Notes: generated from the letters alone by a model not told the origin. 64,000 nucleotides of DNA from an uncultured Granulosicoccaceae bacterium (GCA_937951345.1 CALFCF010000016.1:18324-82323), one strand, 5' to 3'; positions 18,144 to 27,200 are shown, numbered from the stretch's first letter. Program-made: numbers and translations.

Positions 18144-19409
18144 ATGCTCAACGTACAGCTGTGCCAACTACGCCTGAATAAACTTAACCCGTTACAGGCA
18201 CTAATACTATTTTTTAGTATTACATTACTCACACCGACGACTGTTACAGCAGCCAGCGAAAATGAATTTGCTGACGATTCATGGGATGAGATTGTCGCGG
18301 CAGCTAAAGGTGGCGAGGTCAACTGGTTTATGTGGGGTGGCTCCGATGACATCAATCGTTATGTTTCTGACTTTGTCGGCGGCCTGCTCAAAAAACGTTA
18401 CGACATTACACTCAATCGTGTAGGTATCAACGATACAGTCGAAGCGGTGAATCTGGTACTGGGTGAAAAAGAAGCCGGTAATACTGACAGTGGGTCGGTA
18501 GATTTGATCTGGATTAACGGAGAGAACTTCCGCTCAATGAAACAGGGTGATATGGCATTTTGTGGTTATCTTGATGCAATGCCCAACAACGCATTGATCG
18601 ACTGGGAAAATGACTCAATTGCGAATGATTTTGGTGTTCCTGTCGACGGTTGTGAAGTTCCGTGGTCGAAAGCGCAGTTTGCCTTTGCCTATGACGAAAA
18701 GCGCACTGATACTCCACCGACAACGATTGCAGCGCTAATTGATTGGGTAACGAAAAATCCAGGCCGTTTTACCTACCCGGCACCGCCAGATTTCAGCGGA
18801 TCCGTATTTGTTCGACATGTGTTCTACCATGCGGCTGGTGGTGTCAAAAATCTACTGGTGGATTTTGATCAGGCACTTTTCGATGAAGTTGCCGCGAAAA
18901 CCTGGCAGATACTAAATGACATGAAGCCCGCATTGTGGCGAGCAGGTCGAACCTACCCGCAGTCGATCACACAACTTGATCAGATGTTTGCCAATTCAGA
19001 AGTGGACATCACCTTCAGTTATGATCCGTCAAGCGTCGGTTTGAAAATCGAGAACGGAAGCTACCCTGCAACCACTAAAGGCTTCGTAATGACTGATGGC
19101 ACAATCGGTAACACCAGTTACACGTTGATTCCATTTAACTCACCCAACAAAGCTGCAGCAATTGTGTTACAAAACTTGCTGACATCGGACGAAGCACAAT
19201 ACCAAAAGGCGTTGCCCGAGGTTTGGGGCACGATGCCAGCGATCGACCTGTCGCGCATCAGCGATGAATATAAAGACAAATTCAATACACTCGAACGCCA
19301 CCCTTCTGTGGTGTCGGAAGCAGAACTCGCCGAGGTTGCCTTACCGGAGCTACAATCGTCCTGGATAACTGCTATCGAAGAGGGCTGGAAGGAGAATGTC
19401 GCGAGGTAA
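18144..19409 (+). CDS. ABC transporter substrate-binding protein, YnjB-like
   Basis: A 421-residue exported solute-binding protein. A signal peptide (hydrophobic core LQALILFFSITLL) ends near TVTAAS. The mature part follows the YnjB type: WDEIVAAAKGGEVNWFMWGG, DLIWINGENFRSMKQG and GCEVPWSKAQFAFAYD. It delivers substrate to the two permeases and ATPase that follow within nine bases. E. coli YnjBCD has been proposed as a thiamine-type importer, but the ligand is unproven, so I do not assign it. The transcription unit likely runs 18144 to 22265. Confidence 0.85.
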   Translation: MLNVQLCQLRLNKLNPLQALILFFSITLLTPTTVTAASENEFADDSWDEIVAAAKGGEVNWFMWGGSDDINRYVSDFVGGLLKKRYDITLNRVGINDTVEAVNLVLGEKEAGNTDSGSVDLIWINGENFRSMKQGDMAFCGYLDAMPNNALIDWENDSIANDFGVPVDGCEVPWSKAQFAFAYDEKRTDTPPTTIAALIDWVTKNPGRFTYPAPPDFSGSVFVRHVFYHAAGGVKNLLVDFDQALFDEVAAKTWQILNDMKPALWRAGRTYPQSITQLDQMFANSEVDITFSYDPSSVGLKIENGSYPATTKGFVMTDGTIGNTSYTLIPFNSPNKAAAIVLQNLLTSDEAQYQKALPEVWGTMPAIDLSRISDEYKDKFNTLERHPSVVSEAELAEVALPELQSSWITAIEEGWKENVAR

Positions 19410-19418
19410 CTAAAATTT

Positions 19419-20312
19419 ATGCCGCGACTCGGTCGACTACGCGCACGAAAAATCCGGTTTCAACGGCTGACCCCGTGGCTGTTGCTGCTACCGGCGCTTA
19501 TTGTCATAGTGCCGCTGTTCGCCGGCGGCCTGGCTGCAGGGCTATTACGCAGTTTCAACTACATGCCGGTAATCGGCCTGGATTCACCCAATCTTGCTGC
19601 CTATTCTGCTCTGCTGCGTGATGATGAATTTCTCCCGTCGCTACTCCTGACAACATACATAGCGTTAACTTCCACTGTCATCGCGTCGCTACTGGCGCTC
19701 GGTGCAGTGTTGATGATACGAAGATTAAACGCTGGCAGGTCGCTGATAAATTTCCTGCTTCAGCTTAATCTTACAATCCCGCATCTAGTCGGCGCAGTCG
19801 GTATCGTTTATCTGTTCTCGCAATCCGGCAGCTTTGCACGCCTGGCATTACATGCCGGTTTTATCAACGAACCGCAGCAATTTCCGGCTCTCATCTACGA
19901 TCCTGCTGCCATCGGAATCATTCTGGTGTATGTCTGGAAAGAGCTGCCGTTTATCGCACTCATATTGCTGGCATCGCTACAGCAGGGCGGGGAAGAATTT
20001 GAAGCTGTCGCCCGGACACTCGGTGCCTCACGGTGGCAGGTTCTGCGATTCGTCACCCTGCCGAATCTGCTGCCCGCACTTTTGGCATCGTCAATGATCG
20101 TACTGGCGTTTACCTTTGGTGCCTACGAAATACCTGCACTACTTGGCGCCTACTATCCGGCGCCACTACCGGTCCTTGCCTATCGAAAATTTACCGATGT
20201 CGATCTGGCCTCACGACCGGAAGCGATTGCCATATCGATGATCATCGCGGTGCTTTCGTTGATTTTTGTACTGCTTTATGCACACATTACGCGAAGGCAG
20301 ATTGAAAACTGA
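19419..20312 (+). CDS. ABC transporter permease (first of a pair, YnjC-like)
   Basis: A 297-residue inner-membrane permease with six predicted helices and the EAA loop read as EFEAVARTLGASRWQVLRFVTLP, where it docks on the ATPase. In E. coli YnjC both permease halves are one long protein; here they are two genes. It starts nine bases after the substrate-binding protein stop and ends with a TGA one base before the next start. Confidence 0.87.
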   Translation: MPRLGRLRARKIRFQRLTPWLLLLPALIVIVPLFAGGLAAGLLRSFNYMPVIGLDSPNLAAYSALLRDDEFLPSLLLTTYIALTSTVIASLLALGAVLMIRRLNAGRSLINFLLQLNLTIPHLVGAVGIVYLFSQSGSFARLALHAGFINEPQQFPALIYDPAAIGIILVYVWKELPFIALILLASLQQGGEEFEAVARTLGASRWQVLRFVTLPNLLPALLASSMIVLAFTFGAYEIPALLGAYYPAPLPVLAYRKFTDVDLASRPEAIAISMIIAVLSLIFVLLYAHITRRQIEN

Positions 20313-20313
20313 C

Positions 20314-21153
20314 ATGACTACATCGGTACACAGGACGCAATCCAGCCGCCAAACACCAGCGCCCGTGCTATTGGCATTTGCACTGATGATAATCTGGCTG
20401 GTGCTGCCCCTTGTACCCATAGTCGTCTGGTCGTTTGCGAAACGCTGGTTTTTCCCAGACCTTGTTCCGGGTGAATGGTCTCTACAAGCATGGCAATACC
20501 TTTTTTCACCAGTGTCCGGACTTGGAAAAGCCATCTCCGCGTCGCTAGCGATAGCGATACCTGTCACGCTGTTGTCCTGTTGCATCGGAATACCAGCAGG
20601 ACGCGCACTTGCCTGCTATAACTTCCGCGGCAAACGCGCCGTCCAGCTCCTTGTATTAGCACCAGTTCTTGTTCCCGGCATAGCGGTGATCACGGGCTTA
20701 CACGGTATTATGCTGAATCTTGAACTCAACAATCAGCTCGCCGGCGTGATCGTCGCGCATCTGATTCCTGCACTTCCCTATATGATTTTGGTCATGGCCA
20801 GTACATTCGCGCGTTTTGATACCGAATTCGAGGCGCAAGCCCGCACGTTAGGCGCCAACACTTTTCAGGTATTCACCCGTGTTACGTTACCGGCAATCCT
20901 ACCGGGTATTGTGATTGGCGCGTTGTTTACCTTCCTGGTGTCCTGGAGTCAGTACATTCTGACGCTCATCGTCGGCGGGGGCAGAGTCGTAACACTACCT
21001 TTATTGTTATTTAATTTTGTATCTGCAGGTCGCAACGACGTCGCAGGAGCGCTCGGCGTAATTTTCATTTTACCCGGACTTATCATACTGATCGCTGTGG
21101 CGCGCTTTATATCCGGTAGAAGTGGCATAGCCGAATTACCTTCACGACTGTGA
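20314..21153 (+). CDS. ABC transporter permease (second of a pair, YnjC-like)
   Basis: About 279 residues from the ATG at 20314, chosen because it follows the upstream stop by one base; an in-frame TTG at 20266 would force a 47-base overlap. Six hydrophobic segments, and the EAA loop EFEAQARTLGANTFQVFTRVTLP. The C-terminal helices include GVIFILPGLIILIAVARF. The stop overlaps the GTG of the ATPase gene (GTGA), so translation of the last two genes is likely coupled. Confidence 0.87.
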   Translation: MTTSVHRTQSSRQTPAPVLLAFALMIIWLVLPLVPIVVWSFAKRWFFPDLVPGEWSLQAWQYLFSPVSGLGKAISASLAIAIPVTLLSCCIGIPAGRALACYNFRGKRAVQLLVLAPVLVPGIAVITGLHGIMLNLELNNQLAGVIVAHLIPALPYMILVMASTFARFDTEFEAQARTLGANTFQVFTRVTLPAILPGIVIGALFTFLVSWSQYILTLIVGGGRVVTLPLLLFNFVSAGRNDVAGALGVIFILPGLIILIAVARFISGRSGIAELPSRL

Positions 21154-22265
21154 CTACGTTAACGCTTGAGAACCTGAACCTGAGGTACAACGGTGGCGCA
21201 GATCACGCCGTCCGGGAATTTTCATTGCACGTAAATTCCAGTGAGTTTATTACTTTGCTGGGACCATCAGGGTGTGGCAAAACGTCTACGTTAAAAATGA
21301 TAGCCGGTTTGATCGCGCCCGACAACGGCGACATTCTTTTCGATGACCGATCGATCACACACCTGCCCCCTGAGAAGCGCAGAGCCGCTATGGTTTTTCA
21401 AAATCACTTGCTCTTTCCGTACCTGACGGTGCGCCAGAACGTAGCATTCGGCCTAAAGATGAAGCGTGTTGCAGCTGCAGAGATACAACGTAGAGTGAAT
21501 AACATGCTCGACGATGTACAGATCAGCGATTTAGCTGACAGTAAGCCTCATCAAATATCCGGTGGGCAACGACAGCGCGCCGCCCTGGCACGGGCACTGG
21601 TTACTGAACCGCAACTACTGTTGCTCGATGAACCACTGTCCAGCCTCGACGCGCACCTCCGTGATGAGATGCGTAATCTGATAATCAATCTACAGCGTCA
21701 GTCAGGCACTACAACCGTAATGGTCACGCATGACCAGCATGAAGCGTTGCATATATCGGATCGGATCGCACTGATGTTTGATGGCAGGCTTGGTCAGTTC
21801 GACCGCCCAACAGCGCTATTTGAACGACCATCCGATATAGCCACAGCAAAGTTCTTCGGTTGCCAGAATTTTCTCGAATGCAGAATATCAGGACAACGCA
21901 TGCTGTGCCAATTTGGTGAACTTCATTTGTCGGCAAATAGCACGGCAGGCATTGGCGCGGCGTCCGAGTATAAAGGTACCGCCACATTCCGTGCTGAAAG
22001 TCTGATAGTCAATCCATCACAAACGTCAGTTAACTTGTGCAAAGCGGAATTACTAAACGTGGAAGTGGCGGGTTCCTATCGCAAATGCCAGGTGAAAATA
22101 ACACGTTGCAACGACAACCCGGTGTCAGCCGGTGAGCAGGAACCAACGGACGATAATTCGATAATTTATTTGCACTGTCACGCCAGAGATATCAACGCGT
22201 ATGCCGTCGGAGACCAGATAGATTTATGCATACCGCCTGAATCTATCTGGATAATACCTGGTTAG
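21150..22265 (+). CDS. ABC transporter ATP-binding protein, YnjD-like
   Basis: A 371-residue ATPase. Walker A GPSGCGKTS (near residue 40), signature ISGGQRQRAALARAL, Walker B LLLLDEPLSSLDAHLR and the switch His in VMVTHDQHEA are all intact. A C-terminal beta-barrel region (about 245-371) resembles the regulatory TOBE-type domain of CUT1/MalK-like and spermidine/thiamine-type ATPases, but it is divergent and Cys-rich. Start is the GTG that overlaps the permease stop. It is the last gene of the operon; the next gene is convergent. Confidence 0.87.
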   Translation: MTTLTLENLNLRYNGGADHAVREFSLHVNSSEFITLLGPSGCGKTSTLKMIAGLIAPDNGDILFDDRSITHLPPEKRRAAMVFQNHLLFPYLTVRQNVAFGLKMKRVAAAEIQRRVNNMLDDVQISDLADSKPHQISGGQRQRAALARALVTEPQLLLLDEPLSSLDAHLRDEMRNLIINLQRQSGTTTVMVTHDQHEALHISDRIALMFDGRLGQFDRPTALFERPSDIATAKFFGCQNFLECRISGQRMLCQFGELHLSANSTAGIGAASEYKGTATFRAESLIVNPSQTSVNLCKAELLNVEVAGSYRKCQVKITRCNDNPVSAGEQEPTDDNSIIYLHCHARDINAYAVGDQIDLCIPPESIWIIPG

Positions 22266-22374
22266 CAATAGCAACTTGGTGTCAGTACTATTAGGCCTGT
22301 ACCTTTTGTCCGAATCCGAGTCTTATCGTCAGACGATGATACAGCAACGTTAAATAATCACACTCCGGTTGTAA

Positions 22375-23088
22375 TCAGTACCTGACCGATAAATCCTGCA
22401 GCCAGGCTGGCATGCGATCCAGCAACCAGATGTCGATGTAATGATTGACGCGCAATAACAATGCTATGCCAACCAGAAGCAGCGTTACCCCCATTAGCGG
22501 TCGAGCCCAGGGCATGATCTTCATCATGCGGTCTCGACGTTTCGAAACCACTTCGCGCGAACCATAAGCCAGTGCTAACAACATGGTCGATACACCGAAA
22601 CCAAAGAACAGCATGGTAATCGCAGCCTGACCTAAGCCCTCGCCACTGGCAGCCAGCGAGAGCGCACCCCCAAGCGTCGGTCCTATGCACGGTGCCCAAA
22701 CGGCGCCGAGCAATATACCAATGAGGAACTGACCGTGTATCCCGGTACCTTCGGTTTTCTCCAGTCGCGTGTTAGCACCACCTGCCATCGGCGTAACCAG
22801 TCGCGAAAAATAACCAGAGGCTTGCGGAACCAGCAGCACCAAACCAAAGGCGATCATTAAAAAGGCTGCAATCTGATTCAATCGCTCGGGTGTCAGACCG
22901 ATCAGATGGCCAAAAGCTGTGACGAGTACACCCACGGCAGTGAAGGACACAATGAGGCCGGCAGCCAGAGCAACCGGACCGAGGCGTGATTGCTGTAACG
23001 CGGATGCGATAATAATCGGCAGCAGTGGCAGCACGCAGGGATTAATGAGTGTTAGCAAGCCTGCCACATAGGCCCAAAATAATACCAT
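22375..23088 (-). CDS. CcdA/DsbD-type thiol-transfer membrane protein
   Basis: A 237-residue inner-membrane protein with six hydrophobic segments and the two redox cysteines of the CcdA/DsbD-beta family: NPCVLPLLP near the N-terminus and APCIGPTLG in the middle. Such proteins carry electrons from cytoplasmic thioredoxin across the membrane to periplasmic thioredoxin-like partners for cytochrome c assembly or thiol repair. A thioredoxin-like gene with an in-frame TGA lies 190 bases upstream on the same strand, and is the likely partner. The first Met (23088) is followed directly by the first helix. Confidence 0.87.
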   Translation of the reverse strand: MVLFWAYVAGLLTLINPCVLPLLPIIIASALQQSRLGPVALAAGLIVSFTAVGVLVTAFGHLIGLTPERLNQIAAFLMIAFGLVLLVPQASGYFSRLVTPMAGGANTRLEKTEGTGIHGQFLIGILLGAVWAPCIGPTLGGALSLAASGEGLGQAAITMLFFGFGVSTMLLALAYGSREVVSKRRDRMMKIMPWARPLMGVTLLLVGIALLLRVNHYIDIWLLDRMPAWLQDLSVRY

Positions 23089-23220
23089 GGTGAAACCTGA
23101 GTCTATTTAGTCAAAAAAGTCATTGCCAGGATGGGTGAAGTCTCTGAGCGAAATTGCAACCAGCAGACGACAGCCCGGCAACGGCAATGGATTGAGTGGA
23201 AATCAATGTGTACCTGTAAC

Positions 23221-23245
23221 GGCAGCGGGCATCAAACCCGCTACC
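23221..23245 (-). other. Stem-loop between the thioredoxin-like gene and ccdA
   Basis: A nine-pair inverted repeat, GGTAGCGGG with CCCGCTGCC on the minus strand (one G-T pair), with a seven-base loop. No T-tract follows, so it is not a standard terminator; it may be mRNA structure, perhaps to set the ratio of the two proteins. Confidence 0.35.
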
Positions 23246-23278
23246 GAATTGTACCAACCGCTGAATGTTGCAACGACA

Positions 23279-23677
23279 TCAGGTAACCGACTTGAACATT
23301 GCTTCAATGACATCCTTGCTGGTTTGAAACTGCAAACGCTGAACTTCTTCACCTTGATGAAACATCACCAGCGTGGCCTGTCTGTAGACTTTCAGTTCAG
23401 ATGCAATGGGTGAATTGCGATGCAGATCCCAGTCAACATAAATAACTTTTACTTTTCGGTACCGTTCGTTTTGATCTTGGAGCGCACTCACGGTGCGCTT
23501 CTGGCTACGACAAACGGGTCACCAGCTAGCTGTAAAATCGAGTAGGAAAGGCTCGCCACTGGCAAGTGCTTCTTCATAGATTTCACGTGAATAATTAACT
23601 GCGCCCACTGCCATTGAGTTGTTGCACGCAACAACTGCCAGACCTGCGCAACATTTAAGTAATGTTCGGCGATTCAT
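23279..23677 (-). CDS. Thioredoxin-like protein with in-frame TGA at the active-site Cys (candidate selenoprotein)
   Basis: Read through one TGA (23519-23521), the frame gives 132 residues. The N-terminus MNRRTLLKCCAGLAVVAC is a signal peptide with a Tat-like RR-x-L-L-K. Then come EEALASGEPFLLDFTASW, the TGA (codon 53), and PVCRSQKRTV, so TGA sits where the first Cys of a W-C-x-x-C thioredoxin site is expected; the second Cys is C56. The rest follows the family: VKVIYVDWD, RQATLVMFHQGEEVQRLQF (the cis-Pro is Ala here; RxSTLV-type members also lack Pro). With selenocysteine the site is U-P-V-C. A perfect hairpin lies 19 bases beyond the TGA. Alternatives: a TGC-to-TGA nonsense mutation or a read error. 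The fragment after the TGA alone would lack half the active site. Confidence 0.65.
23481..23499 (-). promoter_or_regulatory. Candidate bacterial SECIS hairpin
   Basis: On the coding strand, the hairpin AGCGCAC-CGTGA-GTGCGCT is a perfect seven-base-pair stem with a five-base loop. The apical loop starts 26 bases after the TGA codon and its first two bases include a G, both within the consensus that I recall for bacterial SECIS elements recognised by SelB. It lies inside the coding sequence, as bacterial SECIS elements do. Confidence 0.5.
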
Positions 23678-24315
23678 ATTTTCCTCATCACGCCTGTACC
23701 TATAAAGTGCAAGCGGGTTAAACCGGTATCGTCATATCCGGTTATCGGGTTTTAAACTAACGGGCTGTAAGCTAACGGTTTTTGAAAAACCGGTATCACA
23801 TAAATCACATAACTGAATTAGCAATTCTGTGGCCGAAAATTCTGTGGCCGAAAATTGCCAGAGATTCTGTAGCAGGGAATTCTGTGGCCGTAGAATTTTG
23901 TGACCGTAGAATTCCGCGGCCTGCAGCAAGGTCGCTATGTAAGCCCGAGGACACGCGGATAAGCCTCGAAAAGCTACACCTTACAAAAGTACCTGATCCA
24001 TAGCGACCGTTAAAGTTCCCAAAAAAACGTCAACTTTGAATACGGTTGCAATAAAACAGTAGTCGACTCACCGCAGGTACCTGACGGAGCCAAAAATAGC
24101 TTTATATTGCAACTGAGATTCTATTTTCAATACCGGGAATTGTGCAATCCTGTAACCTTCGCCAGCTGTGCTGAAAGTTGTGACAGAATAACGCTGGGCT
24201 CAAGCCTGATTTACGCTTATTTTTTGCGATGTCTGGATTAACTAACCCACAACTGGCAACGAATTTGTGTGCTAACACATTCTTTGTTACGAACCTCTGC
24301 ATGAGAATTTACCCG
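23678..24315. other. Divergent intergenic region with short tandem repeats
   Basis: Roughly 640 bases between divergent genes. The middle part (about 23823-23909) is a degenerate 15-16-base tandem repeat described separately. I see no gene with family resemblance. Confidence 0.5.
23823..23909. repeat. Degenerate 15-16 bp tandem repeat
   Basis: Two exact copies of AATTCTGTGGCCGAA (23823-23837 and 23838-23852) are followed by spaced, diverged versions such as ATTCTGTAGCAGGGA, ATTCTGTGGCCGTAG and ATTTTGTGACCGTAG up to about 23909. It lies upstream of the thioredoxin-like gene in divergent orientation to the DUF4197 gene. No known function. Confidence 0.8.
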
Positions 24316-25062
24316 ATGAAATACAATTCCAGGATGTTGCCAGCTATATGCCTTTGCGTTCTGATACTGTCTGGCTGTGGCACCTCCGGCAAGGATCTCG
24401 GACAAATAGCAACAGCTGCCGGTGCTGTACTGGGTCAACCCGGCTCCACACTAGGAAGCAATGAGATCGCCCGAGGCCTGCGCGAGGCACTGTCGAAGAG
24501 CTCCGGTATTGTCGTTAATCAGGTCGGGCGCTCCGGTGGCTATCTGAACGATGCTGCCATAAAGGTCCCACTGCCCACAGCGCTGGTAAAAGCCAGAGAC
24601 ATTGGTAAGCGGGTTGGCATGGACAATTTTTTCGTTGACCTGGAGAGTCGAATCAACCGCGCAGCTGAAGTTGCCGCACCCAAAGCCCGTGGCATATTCC
24701 TGTCAGCTATTCAACAAATGACAATAACGGACGCGAAAACAATTCTGAACGGACCTGACGACGCGGCGACACGTTTTTTCGAACGCAGCACGTCAGGGCA
24801 GCTAAAGAGCGCGATGCGTCCCATTATCGATGACTCGCTGGCACAGGTCGGTGCAGTGACAACTTTCAACAATCTGTTAACTGCCTATCGACGGATCCCG
24901 CTTGCGCCGGAAGTCGATGCAGATCTGACCGAGCATGTGCTCGAAGAAGGGATGGAAGGTTTGTTTTTCTATATAGCAAAAGAAGAGCAGGCGATCCGGC
25001 GTAATCCGCTGAAACGCACAAGCGAACTGCTGCAACGCGTTTTCGGTGCAGCCGGCACCTGA
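24316..25062 (+). CDS. DUF4197 lipoprotein
   Basis: About 248 residues from the ATG at 24316. The signal peptide MLPAICLCVLILSGCG contains a lipobox, so the mature protein is probably anchored in a membrane facing the periplasm. The DUF4197 pattern is clear: EIARGLREALSKSS, the V-P-L-P motif (KVPLPTALVKARDIGKRVGM), a segment with ATRFFERSTSGQLKSAMRPII and the C-terminal ADLTEHVLEEGMEGLFFYIAKEE. The first ATG in frame is at 24229, but using it would put 29 non-signal residues before the hydrophobic core; ATG 24301 is also possible. The gene is convergent with the aldehyde dehydrogenase. Family function is unknown. Confidence 0.85.
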   Translation: MKYNSRMLPAICLCVLILSGCGTSGKDLGQIATAAGAVLGQPGSTLGSNEIARGLREALSKSSGIVVNQVGRSGGYLNDAAIKVPLPTALVKARDIGKRVGMDNFFVDLESRINRAAEVAAPKARGIFLSAIQQMTITDAKTILNGPDDAATRFFERSTSGQLKSAMRPIIDDSLAQVGAVTTFNNLLTAYRRIPLAPEVDADLTEHVLEEGMEGLFFYIAKEEQAIRRNPLKRTSELLQRVFGAAGT

Positions 25063-25089
25063 TCGCCGGCATCGGGCATCGGGCCCCGA

Positions 25090-26562
25090 TCACCTGATAA
25101 CGAACGGGTTTGCCATCGGCTCATCCGACAAATTAATCCAGGTGGTTTTGGTGCGCGTGTAGTCCAGAACCGATTCAAGCCCCGCCTCGCGTCCATAGCC
25201 TGACTGGTTGAATCCACCAAACGGAGCAATCGGTGATATTGCCCGATAGGTATTAACCCAGGTTATACCTGAGCGAATACGTGAAGATACGCGGTGGGCG
25301 CGCGCCACGTCACGCGTGAACACACCCGAACCCAGGCCGAAATCGGAATCATTTGCCATTGCTATCGCATCCTCCTCGGTATCAAACGGTATAAGCGACA
25401 TTACCGGACCGAACATTTCGACTTTCAATGTGGCGGTGGCCGGGTCATCGCACAACAGCAGTGTTGGCTTAAAGTAGTGGCTACCCAGCTCACTGTGGCG
25501 CTCACCTCCAAACCCGATTCTGGCACCCTGCTGCTTTGCCTTCGATAGTGTGTCCTCAATACGTTTGACTTGTGCCTCTGTGCACAGGGGCCCGAGGTGG
25601 GTACTGCTGTCGTGCGGATCACCAACGACCAGATCACCGGATAATCGCGTGATCTTTTCAACCAGTGCGTCATACACACCCCGTTCGACCAATCCACGTG
25701 TACCAGCAACACAGGATTGACCGGATGCGCCAAAGTTACCCGCAATCAAACCATTCGCAGCGGCATCGAGATCAGCATCTGCAAACACCAGTATCGGGGA
25801 TTTGCCACCAAGTTCCAGTGTCGTGACAGCAAAATTCTCGGCGGAATTACGCACTACGTGGCGCGCCGTCTCCGGTCCACCTGTGAATGCAATACGATCG
25901 ATGTCAGGGTGGCGCGTCAGCGGGATGGAGCAATTATCAGCATCGCCGGTAATTACAGACACCACACCCGGCGGGAAGCCTGCCTGCTCAATCAAGCGCG
26001 CAAACTCAAGCATCGGTGCCGGTGCAATCTCTGATGCCTTCAGTACGACACAACATCCGGCAGCCAGCGCCGGCCCCAGTTTAGTTGCAGTAAGAAACAT
26101 CTGGGCATTCCACGGCACAATCGCAGCAACCACTCCAATCGGTTTACGCTCAGTGAAAACATGCATACCGGGTTTGTCTATCGGCAGCACCTGCCCCTCA
26201 ATTTTATCCGCCAGGCCTGCGAAGTAACGATAATAGTCCGCTACATAACCTGTTTGAGATAGTGTTTCAGCCGCCAGCTTACCGCTATCTGTTGTCTCTA
26301 ACCGCCCGAGTTCTTCAGCATTGCTCTCTACCAGATCAGCCAGTTTATAAAGTAGCTTGCCGCGCTGCGTCGCGGTCATGTCCCGCCATTGTGGATTATC
26401 CAGCATTCCGCTTGCCGCACTCACTGCAGCATCAACATCGTCGGCGGACGCACAATCAAAGCTCATCCAGGGTTCGCCACTTGCCGGATTGATACTCTGC
26501 ATTACCTGTGCGGTGGATCCTGCTGTCCATTGGCCTGCAATAAAAAGTGAGAAGTGCTTCAT
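25090..26562 (-). CDS. NAD(P)-dependent aldehyde dehydrogenase
   Basis: A 490-residue aldehyde dehydrogenase (betaine/4-aminobutanal-type). The catalytic Cys in GASGQSCVAGTRG and the general-base Glu in TTLELGGKSP are intact; the coenzyme site VPWNAQMFLT and the C-terminal PFGGFNQSGYGREAG are typical. It oxidises an aldehyde to the acid; the exact aldehyde is not readable, but the amine-catabolism island at 42 kb could supply amino-aldehydes. It stands alone on the minus strand, next to the convergent DUF4197 gene. Confidence 0.9.
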   Translation of the reverse strand: MKHFSLFIAGQWTAGSTAQVMQSINPASGEPWMSFDCASADDVDAAVSAASGMLDNPQWRDMTATQRGKLLYKLADLVESNAEELGRLETTDSGKLAAETLSQTGYVADYYRYFAGLADKIEGQVLPIDKPGMHVFTERKPIGVVAAIVPWNAQMFLTATKLGPALAAGCCVVLKASEIAPAPMLEFARLIEQAGFPPGVVSVITGDADNCSIPLTRHPDIDRIAFTGGPETARHVVRNSAENFAVTTLELGGKSPILVFADADLDAAANGLIAGNFGASGQSCVAGTRGLVERGVYDALVEKITRLSGDLVVGDPHDSSTHLGPLCTEAQVKRIEDTLSKAKQQGARIGFGGERHSELGSHYFKPTLLLCDDPATATLKVEMFGPVMSLIPFDTEEDAIAMANDSDFGLGSGVFTRDVARAHRVSSRIRSGITWVNTYRAISPIAPFGGFNQSGYGREAGLESVLDYTRTKTTWINLSDEPMANPFVIR

Positions 26563-26881
26563 ATCAGTGTTTTTGAGATATCCAGTGCTTTCTAAAAAGT
26601 TTCATTACAGAGAAAAGAATTTATGCATTTATAACTTAAATCAACAAATGTATTCAATAGATCGGAATAATTCGATTTACATCCACGGCTTTAATCGTTT
26701 CGATCTAATTTTTCAACTGATTTAGTTGCAACCAATCTATCGATTACCCGTCTTACTTTCCGTAACACAGATTAACACGGCACCAGATAAACAATGGTAA
26801 TCGGCTACAGCAGATTAAGTATCCGAAAAGTGTCAATCCAATAACATACATGTACACACAAGCTTCTCAAGGAGAATACTT
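26563..26881. other. Intergenic upstream of the small acidic exported protein
   Basis: About 320 AT-rich bases between two divergent genes. The only sure element is the ribosome binding site AAGGAGAATACTT just before the ATG at 26882. No recognised promoter hexamers or RNA gene. Confidence 0.5.
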
Positions 26882-27091
26882 ATGAAAACTCGATCTATCA
26901 TTTCTGCTTCTGCTATTGCTGTTTCTTTCCTGATTGCTGGCGCTGCAAACGCAATTGATTCAGATTCATATTACACGCTTGCCGGCACTGATCCTCTGGT
27001 ATACGAGGCAAACGAAGACTTTGATACTGATTTCAAAGTCACTGCAGAAGAGTCCGAGCAAGAAGAATACGATTGGACTCCTGCCATGTAA
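26882..27091 (+). CDS. Small acidic exported protein (69 aa)
   Basis: The ATG is preceded by AAGGAG with good spacing. The N-terminal MKTRSIISASAIAVSFLIAGAANA is a clean signal peptide with A-N-A cleavage, leaving about 45 residues, strongly acidic (many Asp and Glu) and without cysteines. I do not recognise the family. A rho-independent terminator follows about 110 bases later, so it is likely monocistronic. The role could be extracellular or periplasmic, for example metal or cation binding, but this is guesswork. Confidence 0.8.
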   Translation: MKTRSIISASAIAVSFLIAGAANAIDSDSYYTLAGTDPLVYEANEDFDTDFKVTAEESEQEEYDWTPAM

Positions 27092-27200
27092 GATAACTGG
27101 ACGCAACCGGTTTTAAGTCTATCTATCCCTGGACTTCTTATTGACCGGTACAAGCGTTTAATCAGAGCTGGAGGATACAACAGTCCTCCGGTTCAAACAG

